DNA of 64,000 nucleotides from DASXRA01 sp036502575 (GCA_036502575.1 DASXYL010000035.1:66302-130301); one strand, 5' to 3'. Positions 34,617 through 45,774 are shown, counted from the stretch's first letter. The notes: generated from the letters alone by a model not told the origin. Numbers and translations: made by a program.

Positions 34617-35663
34617 TCAGCCGCGGCTCGCACGGGGGTCGAGCGCGTCCCTGACCGCATCGCCGAACAGGTTGAACGCCAGCACCGTGAGCAGCAACGC
34701 GACGCCCGGCACCAACATGACCCACGGGTCGGTCTGGTACCAGTTCTCGTTCTGCGCCTCGTTGAGCATCTGGCCCCACGACGGCGTGGGGTCGCGCACG
34801 CCGGCGCCGAGGAACGAGAGTGCCGCCTCGGCCGTGATGTTCGTCGGGATTGCCAAGGTGGCATAGATGAGCACCACGGCGACGACGTTGGGGATGATCT
34901 CCTTCATCACGATGCGGCCGGGGCTCGCGCCGAGAGCTCGGGCCGCTTCGACGAATTCTCGTTCGCGCAGGCTCAGCACCTGACCGCGCACGATGCGTCC
35001 GAGGTACGGCCAGCCGAAGAAACCCAGGATGATCACGAGTGACACGATCGGCAGGGTGCTGCCCTTGCCGAGGAAGGTGTTCCCGAGCCGGCCCTGCAGG
35101 ATCGGGGTCAGGCTGAGAATCAGCAGCAGTTGTGGGAAGGCCAGCAGCAGATCCATGAGCCGGCTGATGACCGAGTCGACGACCCCGCGGAAGTAGGCGG
35201 CGACCGCGCCGAGCAGAGTCCCGAGTACCACAGACACGAGCGTCGCGAGCAACGCGATGGTCAGGGAGACCCGAGCCCCGTAGACGAGTCGGGCGAAGAT
35301 ATCCCGCCCGTAGACCGGCGAGATCCCGAGCCAGTGTTCGAACGACGGCAGCCGGAACCGCAGCGGCGCACCGGCGGTCGGACCGCTGAGGGTTTGGCTG
35401 CCCTGCGAGATGTTGTCCGGGCTGTTGTTGAGCTGCAGTGGGCCGTAGCCCTCGATCGCGGTCAGCACCGGCGCGAAGATCGCGACCAGCAGGAGCAGAA
35501 CGATGAAGCCGAAGCTGATCATCGCGATCCTGCTTCGGCGGATCCGCCGCCAGGCCAGCGAGTACAGCGACCGACCCTCGATCGTCTTCTCCGACGTCCG
35601 CTCGAAACCACCGGACTCGGTTTCGGCGGCGAGGGTGTCGAGATCACCGGCGGACAGGGACAT
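34617..35663 (-). CDS. dppC: Peptide-type ABC transporter permease (DppC), operon 2
   Basis: 348 residues: cytoplasmic tail with TIEGRSLYSLAWRRIRRSR as in DppC1, an extracytoplasmic insert (NNSPDNISQGSQTLSGP) and the BPD domain with EFVEAARALGASPGRIVMKEIIPNVVAV. The ATG has an excellent ribosome site (AAGGAGG, 10 bases upstream). It is the first gene of operon 2 (dppC-SBP-dppB) and follows the leader element 35714-35830. Confidence 0.92.
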   Translation of the reverse strand: MSLSAGDLDTLAAETESGGFERTSEKTIEGRSLYSLAWRRIRRSRIAMISFGFIVLLLLVAIFAPVLTAIEGYGPLQLNNSPDNISQGSQTLSGPTAGAPLRFRLPSFEHWLGISPVYGRDIFARLVYGARVSLTIALLATLVSVVLGTLLGAVAAYFRGVVDSVISRLMDLLLAFPQLLLILSLTPILQGRLGNTFLGKGSTLPIVSLVIILGFFGWPYLGRIVRGQVLSLREREFVEAARALGASPGRIVMKEIIPNVVAVVLIYATLAIPTNITAEAALSFLGAGVRDPTPSWGQMLNEAQNENWYQTDPWVMLVPGVALLLTVLAFNLFGDAVRDALDPRASRG

Positions 35664-35713
35664 GGCGGCGCAACCTCCTTGATGCTCACACCGGTGGGTG
35701 ATGACCTGTACTC

Positions 35714-35842
35714 AGCTTGTGGCTAGCGACGGACGCTATAGCTCCCCGGATCACCAGCGCCCACCGGGTGCTCTCTTGTCGCCAGATCGTGACCGTTCCG
35801 CGATGCATTCTCAGCGGCTCGCGCCCACACGCGAACCATATA
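35714..35842 (-). promoter_or_regulatory. Structured 5' leader and promoter of dpp operon 2, with possible 35-codon leader peptide
   Basis: It shares two identical blocks (35714-35733, 35775-35792) with the operon 1 leader, again 41 bases apart. A frame from GTG 35830 to TAG 35723 encodes 35 residues with HDLATR in the middle and RR at the end, in the same frame relative to the blocks as in operon 1. TATATG (35837-35842, minus strand) lies 6 nt before that GTG, the same leaderless layout as many genes here. The intergenic region 35664-36006 contains only this leader and the palindrome 35881-35951. Confidence 0.6.
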
Positions 35843-35880
35843 GCCGAATCTCCCGAATCGGCGCGCAGCTCCCAACCCCC

Positions 35881-35951
35881 ACTTTGCATCCGAGATCGAC
35901 GCTGCAAACCGTGTGATCGGGGGCGGATCACGTCGATCCCAGATGCAAAGT
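35881..35951. repeat. Palindrome upstream of the AbiEi/DUF559-like gene
   Basis: Arms 35881-35901 and 35931-35951 match at 19 of 21 positions (ACTTTGCATC...ATCGACG). A small inner stem GTGATC/GGATCAC lies in the loop. The same arms recur at the 3' end of the gene (36955-37023). Confidence 0.75.
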
Positions 35952-36006
35952 GAGTGGCTGTGGACAGTGCCTGCGGCGCAACGCCTCGAAGCCGCATCCT
36001 GCGCGG

Positions 36007-36984
36007 ATGCGCGAAACACCCGCTGAACCTGTGCTCCGGCGCGCGGATGCCCTCGCCGCCGGCTGGACGGACAGCGCGATCCGACACGCGGTCGACTCCG
36101 GGCGGTGGGAACGCCTCCGACCCGGCATCTACGCAGCCCACCAAGACCCGCCGTCCGGTGCGCGCGCCGCCGAACGCGCCGACCACCTCCAGAGGGCCGC
36201 CGCCGCGGTGCTGGCCTACCCCCGAGGTGCGCTCAGCCATCACACGGCGGCTGTCGCACACGGACTGCCGCTGCTCGGCTCCCTGCCCCGGTGGCCATGC
36301 CTGACCGTGCCGTCGGGTACGCCATTGCGCCACCTGGTCGACGTGCACTTGCATCGGGCCGCGCTGCCCCTTCGACACATCGTCGATATCGACGGCCGTC
36401 GTGTGATATCGATCGCCCGGACGGTCGCCGATCTCGCTCGCGAGTCCGGTATCGCGGCCGGCCTCGTTGCGGCGGACGCGGCGCTGCACGTCGGCGCAAC
36501 CGATCCCGCAGCACTGGCCGCCGCAGTCGCAGAATGCCGCCGATGGCCGGGCGTGACCAGGGCTCGGCGGGTCGTGGAAATGACGGACGCGGCGGCCGAA
36601 TCGCCGCTGGAATCGCTGAGCCGGCTACGGATGATCGAATACGGGCTGCCGGCGCCGACCCTCCAACAGGTGATCCGCTACACCGCTGGGCGATTCGTCG
36701 CGCGCGTCGACTTCTACTGGGACGAGTACGGGGTCGTCGGCGAGGCCGACGGGCTGGGCAAGTACGAATCCCCGGCGTCCCGGATCGGCGAGAAGAAACG
36801 GGAACTGCAGCTGGAGTCCTGCGGGCTGATCATGGTCCGCTGGGGATGGGACGACATATGGCGATTCGGCCCGGTGGCCGATCGATTGCGGTCGAGGTTC
36901 CGGCTCGGATTGCGGCGGGACGATCCGCGTGACTGGCTCACCCTCGACCCAACCGACTTTGCACCCGAGTTCGACGTGATCTGA
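36007..36984 (+). CDS. AbiEi-type winged-helix plus DUF559/Vsr-like nuclease-fold protein
   Basis: About 325 residues. The N-terminal part (LRRADALAAGWTDSAIRHAV, WERLRPGIYAAH) resembles the AbiEi antitoxin-like winged helix. The C-terminal part (VARVDFYWDEYGVVGEADGLGKYE, then EKKRELQLESCGLIMVRWGWDDI) is the DUF559 fold related to very-short-patch repair endonucleases, with D and E residues in the nuclease positions. Such proteins are frequent single genes in actinobacteria; no AbiEii toxin is adjacent. Function is unknown. The last codons lie inside the left arm of the downstream palindrome. A GTG at 35950 is an alternative start. Confidence 0.8.
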   Translation: MRETPAEPVLRRADALAAGWTDSAIRHAVDSGRWERLRPGIYAAHQDPPSGARAAERADHLQRAAAAVLAYPRGALSHHTAAVAHGLPLLGSLPRWPCLTVPSGTPLRHLVDVHLHRAALPLRHIVDIDGRRVISIARTVADLARESGIAAGLVAADAALHVGATDPAALAAAVAECRRWPGVTRARRVVEMTDAAAESPLESLSRLRMIEYGLPAPTLQQVIRYTAGRFVARVDFYWDEYGVVGEADGLGKYESPASRIGEKKRELQLESCGLIMVRWGWDDIWRFGPVADRLRSRFRLGLRRDDPRDWLTLDPTDFAPEFDVI

Positions 36985-37026
36985 CTCGTTCGGCAACGCT
37001 CCAGCGTCGATCCCAGGTGCGAAGTC
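36953..37026. repeat. Palindrome at the 3' end of the AbiEi/DUF559-like gene
   Basis: Arms about 36953-36976 and 37003-37026 match at 20 of 24 positions. Each arm matches the corresponding arm of the upstream palindrome at 19 of 21. The left arm encodes the final residues (FAPEF) of the gene, so the repeat overlaps coding sequence. Confidence 0.75.
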
Positions 37027-37060
37027 GGAGATGGTGGTCGGTCGGGCGGGGCTGGACGGG

Positions 37061-38907
<1,847 letters not shown>

Positions 38908-38911
<4 letters not shown>

Positions 38912-40323
38912 CGGGCGGCGGCCCTCCCGGTGGCCTTGCCGGCGCCCTTCCCGCGGTACGGGCGGCGCGCCTGACGCTGACCACCCGGTACCGAGCGAGC
39001 GCTCTGATGCGCCGGACGAGACGGTCGGGCGGTGCGGGCCGGCCGGGCCGGGCGCTGCGGCGTCACCGGGCGGACGTCCTCGCCGGACGGACGGCGCCCG
39101 CCGGTGATCTTCGCCACCACGGCATCGCCGGGCACGACATCGCGCTGCTCCGGCCGTACCCCGGCGTCGGTCAGCAGGCGGCGCGTGGTGCGCTCCTGGT
39201 CGGGTGTGACGAGAAGCACGACCAGACCGCTCTCGCCGGCCCGGGCGGTGCGGCCCGAGCGGTGCAGGTAGTCCTTGCCGTCCTGCGGCGGGTCGACGTG
39301 CAGGACGAGCGAGACGTCGTCGACGTGGATGCCGCGGGCGGCGACGTCGGTCGCGACCAGGACCGGCACGCTGCCGTCACGGAACGCCGCCAGGGCGCGG
39401 TTGCGCTGCGCCTGCGTGCGACCCCCGTGCAGGGCTCCGGCCGCGACGCCGACCCGGCCGAGCTGCTTGGCCAGGCGCTCGGCGCCGTGCTTGGTGCGTA
39501 CGAACAGCAGGCTGCGCCCGGGACGTCCAGCGATCTCGGCGACCACGTTGAACTTGGATTCGTGCGCCGTGCGGAACACGTGATGGGTCATCGTGTCGAC
39601 AGCGGCCTGCGCCGAGCTGACCGCGTGCACGGCCGGGTCGGTGAGGTAGCGATCGACCAGGGTGCCGACATCACCGTCGAGCGTGGCCGAGAAGAGCAGC
39701 CGCTGGCCGCCGCCCGGCGTGAGGTCGAGCAGTCGGCGCACCACCGGCAGGAAGCCGAGGTCGGCCATGTGGTCGGCCTCGTCGAGCACCGTCACCTCGA
39801 TGTCGGACAGCGAGCAGGCCCGCCGCTCGATGAGGTCGACGAGCCGTCCGGGCGTGGCCACCAGGATGTCGACGCCCCGTTCGAGCGCCGAGATCTGCTT
39901 GCCGATCGGCAGCCCGCCGGCGACCAGGCGCACGCTCACTCCGCGGGCTTGCGCAAGCGGGCTTATCGCGTCGGTCACCTGCATGGCGAGCTCGCGAGTG
40001 GGGACGAGAATCAGTCCGCGCGGACGGCGGGGCGCGGCGTTCTGGCCGGCATCGAGCCGGGCGATCAGCGGCAGCCCGAAGGCCAGCGTCTTGCCGGCTC
40101 CGGTGGCGGCGCGGCCGAGCAGGTCGCGCCCGGCCAGGATGTCGGGGATGGTTGCCGCCTGGATCGGGAACGGCTCGTCGATACCGGCACGCTGAAGCGC
40201 GCTCACCAGGCCGGCCGGCAGGCCGAGCTGGCGGAAACCGGGCAGGTTCTCGGTCGGCACGACCTGCACGGGCAGGTCGTCCCACCGGGAGCGGGCACGG
40301 GCATGGTCGAGTTGTCTGGGCAC
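38908..40323 (-). CDS. DEAD-box RNA helicase
   Basis: 471 residues with Q motif and motif I AATGAGKTLAFGLPL (about 58-72), motif II VLDEADHM, motif III LLFSATLDG, motif VI HRSGRTARAGE. The C-terminal 70 residues are basic and rich in Arg/Pro/Ala, an RNA-binding tail. It is likely a cold-shock or ribosome-assembly helicase like RhlE/CsdA. The GTG start at 40323 has AAGGAA six bases upstream. Translation is coupled to typA, supporting a shared role in ribosome maturation. Confidence 0.92.
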
Positions 40324-40385
40324 AGCGGATTCCTTCGGAACGTGGCGCGTCCCGGCAATCCGCGATCAGATTCTGGTACGAGCCC

Positions 40386-40434
40386 GACGCGCGCTGGCGC
40401 GTCGCGGTGGTTGGCGCCGATCAGGGAGATCGGC
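40386..40434. promoter_or_regulatory. Hairpins in the 5' region of the helicase-typA operon
   Basis: GCCGATC (40416-40422) and GATCGGC (40428-40434) form a 7-bp stem, and CGACGCG/CGCGTCG near 40385-40404 a second. They lie 60-110 bases upstream of the helicase start in a 149-base gap. They could be part of a structured leader, but nothing more specific is seen. Confidence 0.3.
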
Positions 40435-40472
40435 GACGGCTCCGGGTGGTTGGCCCGTTAGCGCTGTTTAGT

Positions 40473-40958
40473 CTACCCGGTCGGCGGACCACTTCCGACC
40501 GGGCGCGGCCGCGCGCGCCGTACGGCCGCCCGCAGGCACCATCCCCACAGGCCGAGCAGCACCGCACCCCCGGTGATGCCGAGCACCGCGCTGGTCGGAT
40601 CCCACTGGGCCGGCAGCGGGATCACGTCGGCGGCGTCGAGGTTGTAGACGACGCGATGCTTCGTGCCCATCCGCCAGCGGTAGACACCGAGCAGGTCCTT
40701 CGCGACGAGCAACTTGTCGTCGCTGGTGAACGTGCCCCCGGTGATGCACAGCTTCTGCTGGCAGTTGTGCGTGGTGACGACGAAATCGCCGCGCGTGCCG
40801 GACGGCACGTGGTGGATGCGGGTCGCGAGCTGGCTGGATCCGTGCCACAGCATCAGCACGCACAGAACGGGCAGCACGATCCAGAACAGCGCCGCCACGA
40901 CATTGGGCAGCCGTTCCACGCCGCGGACCGGCGCGGCTGGGGTCACGGCTGCGGTCAC
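40473..40958 (-). CDS. Two-helix membrane protein of unknown function
   Basis: 161 residues with two membrane helices (VVAALFWIVLPVLCVLMLWHG near 18-38 and SAVLGITGGAVLLGLWGWCL near 123-142) and an extracytoplasmic loop between, carrying two close cysteines (NCQQKLC) that could pair. I recognise no family. It stands between the aldo-keto reductase and the helicase-typA operon, on the same strand as both. The GTG or ATG choice does not change the picture. Confidence 0.6.
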   Translation of the reverse strand: MTAAVTPAAPVRGVERLPNVVAALFWIVLPVLCVLMLWHGSSQLATRIHHVPSGTRGDFVVTTHNCQQKLCITGGTFTSDDKLLVAKDLLGVYRWRMGTKHRVVYNLDAADVIPLPAQWDPTSAVLGITGGAVLLGLWGWCLRAAVRRARPRPVGSGPPTG

Positions 40959-41002
40959 CGCGCAATGATCCCAGCCGCCGGCAGCGGGCGGTCAGCGGGC
41001 GG

Positions 41003-42034
41003 TCAGCGGGGGGCGGTGATCGCGCGACTGCGCTGCTCGACGCCGGGACCGCCGTACGGGTAGTCGGCCGGCGCCGGGTCGCTCGCGTCGTCCAGGCGCG
41101 CGGTCTCCTCCGGCGTCAGGTGCAGATCCGCGGCGCCGAGGTTGTCGTCGAGTTGCTCGACCGTGCGGGCGCCCAGGATCACCGACGTCACGGTCGGACG
41201 GTCGACGAGCCAGGCCAGCGCGACCTGCGCCATCGACGCATCACGCTTCTCGGCGACTTCGCGCACCGCGTCGACGACGTCCCACGTGCGCTCGACCCGG
41301 CTGCGCCGGTCATACGCCTCGACGCCGCGCTGGGGGTTCTCACCGAGCCGGGTGGCGCCGGTAGGTGGCTGCTCGCGGCGGTACTTGCCGGTCAGCCAGC
41401 CCCCGCCGAGCGGCGACCACGGCAGCAGGCCCAGTCCGGTCGACTGCGCGGCCGGGATGATCTCCCACTCGATCTCGCGCACCAGCAGGTTGTATTGCGG
41501 CTGCAGGGTCACCGGACGGGCCAGTTCGCGGAACTCGGCGATGTCGACCGCCTTCTGCAGCTGCCATCCGGTGAAGTTCGACAGCCCGACGTAGTGCACC
41601 TTGCCGGCCCGCACGGCGTCGTCGAGGAAGCGCAGCGTCTCCTCGAGCGGAGTCAGCGGGTCGAAGGCGTGCACCTGGTAGAGGTCGACCGCGTCGACGC
41701 CCAGGCGCCGCAGGGACGCGTCGAGCGCCGCGGCGAGATGGTGCCGCGACAATCCCACGTCGTTCGGCCGGCGTCCCGTGGGGAATCGGCCCTTCGTGGC
41801 CAGGACGATCTGGTCGCGGGCTTCGGATCGGCTGCCCAGCCAGCTCCCCACGATCTGCTCGCTCACTCCGGCGCTGTACACGTCCGCGGTATCGATCAGG
41901 GTGCCGCCAGCACCGACGTAGCGGTCGAGCTGAGCGTGGGCGCACGCCTCGTCGCTCTCGGTGCCGAACGTCATCGTGCCCAGGGCCAGCGTCGAGACGA
42001 CGGCGCCGCTCGCGCCGAGCATCCGGTATTCCAT
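41003..42034 (-). CDS. Aldo/keto reductase, copy 1
   Basis: 343 residues of the (beta/alpha)8 NADPH-dependent aldo-keto reductase fold. Catalytic Asp and Tyr are in LIDTADVYSAGVSEQIVG (about 46-60), Lys in VLATKGRF, His in LYQVHAFDP. The ATG at 42034 has AAGGAG six bases upstream, and the 33-base longer frame is unlikely. It lies 10 bases after a second reductase gene, so the two form an operon. Substrate unknown; this subgroup often acts on sugars or aldehydes. Confidence 0.9.
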   Translation of the reverse strand: MEYRMLGASGAVVSTLALGTMTFGTESDEACAHAQLDRYVGAGGTLIDTADVYSAGVSEQIVGSWLGSRSEARDQIVLATKGRFPTGRRPNDVGLSRHHLAAALDASLRRLGVDAVDLYQVHAFDPLTPLEETLRFLDDAVRAGKVHYVGLSNFTGWQLQKAVDIAEFRELARPVTLQPQYNLLVREIEWEIIPAAQSTGLGLLPWSPLGGGWLTGKYRREQPPTGATRLGENPQRGVEAYDRRSRVERTWDVVDAVREVAEKRDASMAQVALAWLVDRPTVTSVILGARTVEQLDDNLGAADLHLTPEETARLDDASDPAPADYPYGGPGVEQRSRAITAPR

Positions 42035-42044
42035 GTCCGTCTCC

Positions 42045-43040
42045 TTAGGGTCGGGCCGGGCCTTCACCCGCGCCGCTCGCGCTGATCGCGGCAGCCACCT
42101 CGTCCAGATCCTCGTCCGTCAGTGTGAGCTGCGCTGCGGGGAGCCAGCCGTCGACCTGCCGCGGACTGCGTGCACCGACGATCGCGCCGGTCACGCCGGG
42201 AAAGGCCAGCGTCCAGGCCACCGCAACTGCGGGCTGGGGCACGCCGTGGCGTAGGGCGACGGCGGCCAGGGTCCGGCCGACCTGCAGGTTGGCGTCCAGG
42301 TTCGTCGTGAAATCGCGGCTGCCGCGGCGCCAGTCGTCGGCGGGCAAGGCCGCGACTCGGTCGCTCGAGAACGCTCCGGTCAGCAAGCCGGACGCCATCG
42401 GGCTGTACACGATGACGCCGGTCTCGTGCTGGGTCGTCCAGGGCAGCAGCTCGGCTGCGGCGGCCCGGTGAATCGCCGAGAACGGCGGCTGCAACGAGTC
42501 GACCCGGCCGAGCGCCTCGGCCCGTTCGAGCTCGTCGACGTCGTGGTTGGACAGCCCGGCTGCCCGGATCTTGCCCTCGGCCTTCAGATCGAGGAACGTC
42601 TGCCAGTAGTCCTCGAGCTTGGTGCCGTCAGCCGCCGGCCAGTGCATCTGGAACAGGTCGATGCGCTCGACGCCCAACCTGCGCAACGACGCGTCGACCT
42701 CGCGACGCAACGACTCCGGGGCGCCCACCCGCCGCGGTTCGGCGCTGCGGTCGCTGTCGTCCCAGACCAGGCCGCCCTTGGTGAACACGTAGGGCCGGTC
42801 CGTCTCGGCGAAGTCGCGCAGCGCCCGGCCGACGACCTCCTCGGAGTGCCCGAGCCCGTACACGGCCGCGGTGTCGATCCAATTGACGCCGGATTCGACG
42901 GCGTGCCGGATCGCGGCGATCGCCTCGTCGTCGTCCTGCGGTCCCCAGCTGAACGCCCAGTCGCCGCCACCGAGCGCCCAGGCGCCGAACCCCACCCGGG
43001 TGATGTCCAAACCGGTCTGACCTAGCATCGCTCGCTTCAT
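42045..43040 (-). CDS. Aldo/keto reductase, copy 2
   Basis: 331 residues: NWIDTAAVYGLGHSEEVVG (catalytic Asp and Tyr, about 54-72), YVFTKGGL (Lys) and LFQMHWPA (His). It is clearly diverged from copy 1 and so is not a recent duplication. The first gene of the reductase pair, it is transcribed toward copy 1. A LysR regulator and an MFS transporter lie just upstream on the same strand, which suggests a small detoxification or export locus. Confidence 0.9.
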   Translation of the reverse strand: MKRAMLGQTGLDITRVGFGAWALGGGDWAFSWGPQDDDEAIAAIRHAVESGVNWIDTAAVYGLGHSEEVVGRALRDFAETDRPYVFTKGGLVWDDSDRSAEPRRVGAPESLRREVDASLRRLGVERIDLFQMHWPAADGTKLEDYWQTFLDLKAEGKIRAAGLSNHDVDELERAEALGRVDSLQPPFSAIHRAAAAELLPWTTQHETGVIVYSPMASGLLTGAFSSDRVAALPADDWRRGSRDFTTNLDANLQVGRTLAAVALRHGVPQPAVAVAWTLAFPGVTGAIVGARSPRQVDGWLPAAQLTLTDEDLDEVAAAISASGAGEGPARP

Positions 43041-43104
43041 GTCGGGTTCAACGGCTGCGGGCGCCGGCAGAATCCGGATCCGGCGCGTCTATCGGCGATG
43101 CGGC

Positions 43105-44001
43105 TCATCGCGAACCGCGATGGCGTTGCCGCGTCACGAGTTCCAGCAGCGCGCGAGCCGCGGCGGACAGGCGCCGACCCGGCGACGTCGCGACGGAGAT
43201 CGTCCACATCAAGGCGACGTCCTTCACATCGAGGGGATGCAGGTCGCTGAACGCCCGGGCGGCCGAGGCCGGCAGGAACGTGAGGCCCAGCCCGTTGCGG
43301 ACCAGCCCGGCCGCGGCGTCGTAAGTCGCCACCTCGAACGGCACGGCCCGCTGGATGCCGACCGCGCTGAACGCGTCGTCGACGACACCGCGGACGCCGA
43401 ACCCGATGGGGAAGTCGACGAACGTCTCGTCGGCGAGCTGGGCCCGGGTCGCCGTGCGGCGCGACGCGAGCGCGTGGTCGCGGTTGCAGAGCAGCCGCAG
43501 CTTCTCGGTGGCGAGCGGCGTGAGGTGGATGCCGGCGGGCGCGCGGCCGGGCAGGCCGACCAGGGCCAGGTCGAGAGTGCCGTCGCGCAGCGCCTGGACG
43601 TGATCGGTCGATCCGCCCGACGCCTGCCGCAGCCGGACCAGGACATCGGGATGTTGCTCGTGGAAACGGCCGAGCACTCCGGACAGGTCGACCGGTCCGG
43701 TGGACAGCATGGTGCCGACGTTGACGGTTCCCCGCAGGCCCCCGTGGACCTCGTCGACGGCGTCCCGGGCCGCCTGCGCCGCGGCGAGCGTCGCCCGCGC
43801 CGCCGGCAGTAGCGCGGTGCCGGCATCGGTCAGCTCGATCTGTCGGCCGGCTCGGTCGAACAACGCACCGCCGAGTTCGCGTTCGAGACGGCGGATCGAC
43901 GCCGATACGGCTGACTGCACGACGTGCACCCGGGCGGCGCCCCGGGTGAAGCTGCGCTCCTCCGCGACGGCCACGAAGTACGTCAGCTGGTGCAGTTCCA
44001 C
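43105..44001 (-). CDS. LysR-family transcriptional regulator
   Basis: 298 residues: N-terminal helix-turn-helix VELHQLTYFVAVAEERSFTRGAARVHVVQSAVSASI (about 1-36) and the effector-binding domain from about 90. The GTG start is 7 nt after GATACT (44009-44014, minus strand) without a ribosome site. It lies 47 bases downstream of the MFS gene on the same strand; the reductase pair downstream is the plausible target. Co-inducer unknown. Confidence 0.9.
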   Translation of the reverse strand: MELHQLTYFVAVAEERSFTRGAARVHVVQSAVSASIRRLERELGGALFDRAGRQIELTDAGTALLPAARATLAAAQAARDAVDEVHGGLRGTVNVGTMLSTGPVDLSGVLGRFHEQHPDVLVRLRQASGGSTDHVQALRDGTLDLALVGLPGRAPAGIHLTPLATEKLRLLCNRDHALASRRTATRAQLADETFVDFPIGFGVRGVVDDAFSAVGIQRAVPFEVATYDAAAGLVRNGLGLTFLPASAARAFSDLHPLDVKDVALMWTISVATSPGRRLSAAARALLELVTRQRHRGSR

Positions 44002-44048
44002 GCCCGGCAGTATCGCCGGACGCGATGACACCGGGCAATCCCGGATCG

Positions 44049-45284
44049 CTAGGCGCGATCGTCGCGCTCGGCCGCGATCAGCAGCCGGCGGGCCACGATC
44101 ATGAGAACGACGACGAGCACCGCGGCGAACCACACCAGCGTCACCTGCGCCGACACGAACTGGGTGGCCAGGCCCAGCGCCAGTACCGGCACCGACAGGC
44201 CGACGTAGGAGGCGAGGAACAGCCCGGCCAGCGCCTCGCCCCGCATCTGCGGCGGCGCGAGGCCCAGCACCGTCGTCACGCTGCCCTTGAACGCCGCCCC
44301 GGCGCCGCCGCCGACCAGCGCGCCGCCGAGCAGGAACGCGGCCAGGTTCGGCAGCCAGGCGCCGACCGTCAGCACCACCAGCCCGGCGATGAGCACGGCG
44401 AATCCGACGCCGAGCTGGTTGCGCAGCCGCGCCCGGGCGAGCACCACCTGGGCGAGCGCTGCTGCGCCGAACACGATGAACGTGGCGAGCCCGGCCACGG
44501 CGTGGGAGCGCTGGTGCAGCGTGCCGGCGAGGATGGTGCCGGCCAGCGAGGTGAACAGCCCGAAGACGGCGAACTCGGCCAGACCGGCGGTCGAGGCGGC
44601 GACGTACCGAGCCCGGGCCGCGGCCGGGATGGACACCCGTTGGGGCCGGTACGGGCGCGACGTCCGGTCGACCGTCTCGGGGGTCATTGCGACCGCGAAC
44701 CCGCCGATCACCAGCAGGGCCAGGAAGACGAGGTAGGGCACCACCAACGGATGGGGCACGTACTGCGCGAGCAGTCCGGCGATGAGTGGCCCGAGTCCGA
44801 TGCCGCCGAGGTTCGCGGCCGTGGCCACCACGTCGGCCCGGGTCCGGGAGGCGTCCGGGCGAGCAGCCGCGTGCAGTTCGGTGATGTGCGCCGTGGCCGT
44901 CGCGGTGAGCATGCCGACGCTGATCCCGGACACGAACCGGGCCACCAGCAGCCCCGGCACGCTCGGCCACACGATGAACAGCACACCGGCCACCACGTCG
45001 ATCAGGACGGCCGGCACCAGGATCCGGCGCCGGCCCAGCCAGTCCGACGTGTGGCCGGCCAGGAACAGACTCACCACGACACCGATCGCGTACGCAGCGA
45101 ACACCAGCGTCACCGTGAACGAGCCGAAGTGATCGCGTTGTTGGTAGAGCACATACAGCGGCGCCGGCACCGCCGAGAACGCCATCATCACCGCGAACGC
45201 GTAGGCGATCAGCCAGAAACCACTTCGGTGGCGACGGCGCAGTCGGTCGGCGGTGATCAGCGGGATCGTGGCGAGTGCGGACAC
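44049..45284 (-). CDS. MFS transporter
   Basis: 411 residues with 12 predicted membrane helices. Motif A is AGHTSDWLGRRRILV near residue 75, and motif B-like ARFVSGISVGMLTATATAH follows near 118. It is unlike the DHA2 pump at 1343-2779. Start GTG at 45284. With LysR downstream and the reductases beyond, it may export a reduced product or the inducer; no specificity can be assigned. Confidence 0.87.
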   Translation of the reverse strand: MSALATIPLITADRLRRRHRSGFWLIAYAFAVMMAFSAVPAPLYVLYQQRDHFGSFTVTLVFAAYAIGVVVSLFLAGHTSDWLGRRRILVPAVLIDVVAGVLFIVWPSVPGLLVARFVSGISVGMLTATATAHITELHAAARPDASRTRADVVATAANLGGIGLGPLIAGLLAQYVPHPLVVPYLVFLALLVIGGFAVAMTPETVDRTSRPYRPQRVSIPAAARARYVAASTAGLAEFAVFGLFTSLAGTILAGTLHQRSHAVAGLATFIVFGAAALAQVVLARARLRNQLGVGFAVLIAGLVVLTVGAWLPNLAAFLLGGALVGGGAGAAFKGSVTTVLGLAPPQMRGEALAGLFLASYVGLSVPVLALGLATQFVSAQVTLVWFAAVLVVVLMIVARRLLIAAERDDRA

Positions 45285-45372
45285 TCACTCAGTGTTGGCT
45301 CGCCATCCGATCGCGTCCAACGACTAGTAACGCTGATTCACATCACCAAACGCGATGGGACGTCACATACCG

Positions 45373-45774
45373 TCAGAGCGCCGGAACGAGCAGCGTCAGC
45401 TCCGGCTGCGTTCTCGTCAGCGCCTCGTCCAACGTGGCCAGCTTGGCGTCCGGCCGGGACCCAGCCAACGAAGCCAGGTAAGCATCTGTCACCTGGCGAT
45501 GGCCTTTCACCTGGTCCAGGTTCACGTCCGCGTACGACAGCGAGTCCGGCCAGAACTCATACCCCGTTCGATCACGCACCAACCGCAGACTCTGCCGTGC
45601 CTCAGTCACAGTCGCGCCGAGGCGGACCGCAAAGCGGATCAGTGCCCCCTCGACGACGGGACACAACGCGAAACGCTGGACATTGGCAGCCCAGCGCGTG
45701 ACCCGTTCGTGGTGGACATGCTCACGAGCCGTCAGCGCGATGAGGACGTTCGCGTCCAACAGGAACGTGGTCAC
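45373..45774 (-). CDS. VapC-type PIN-domain toxin (module 1)
   Basis: 133 residues of the PIN ribonuclease fold: first catalytic Asp in FLLDANVLIALT (Asp7), a Glu near 42 (PVVEGALIRF), and the late acidic cluster with AKLATLDEAL. VapC toxins cut tRNA or rRNA and are held inactive by VapB. The gene overlaps its antitoxin by 4 bases (ATGA). Its last 60 bases are partly duplicated at 46097-46155. In M. tuberculosis a vapBC pair (vapBC32) also follows ychF. Confidence 0.88.
   Translation of the reverse strand: MTTFLLDANVLIALTAREHVHHERVTRWAANVQRFALCPVVEGALIRFAVRLGATVTEARQSLRLVRDRTGYEFWPDSLSYADVNLDQVKGHRQVTDAYLASLAGSRPDAKLATLDEALTRTQPELTLLVPAL

Noticed and set aside
35714..35792. ZTP (pfl) riboswitch in the dpp leader
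   Set aside because: CUGGCGAC and CCGGGGAGC in leader 2 recall pfl motifs, but leader 1 lacks the second motif and the downstream genes are not folate or purine genes.
43105..45288. A 727-codon open frame fusing the LysR gene with upstream sequence
   Set aside because: The first 429 codons overlap the MFS gene in another frame and show no domain; the LysR N-terminus at 44001 is exact.
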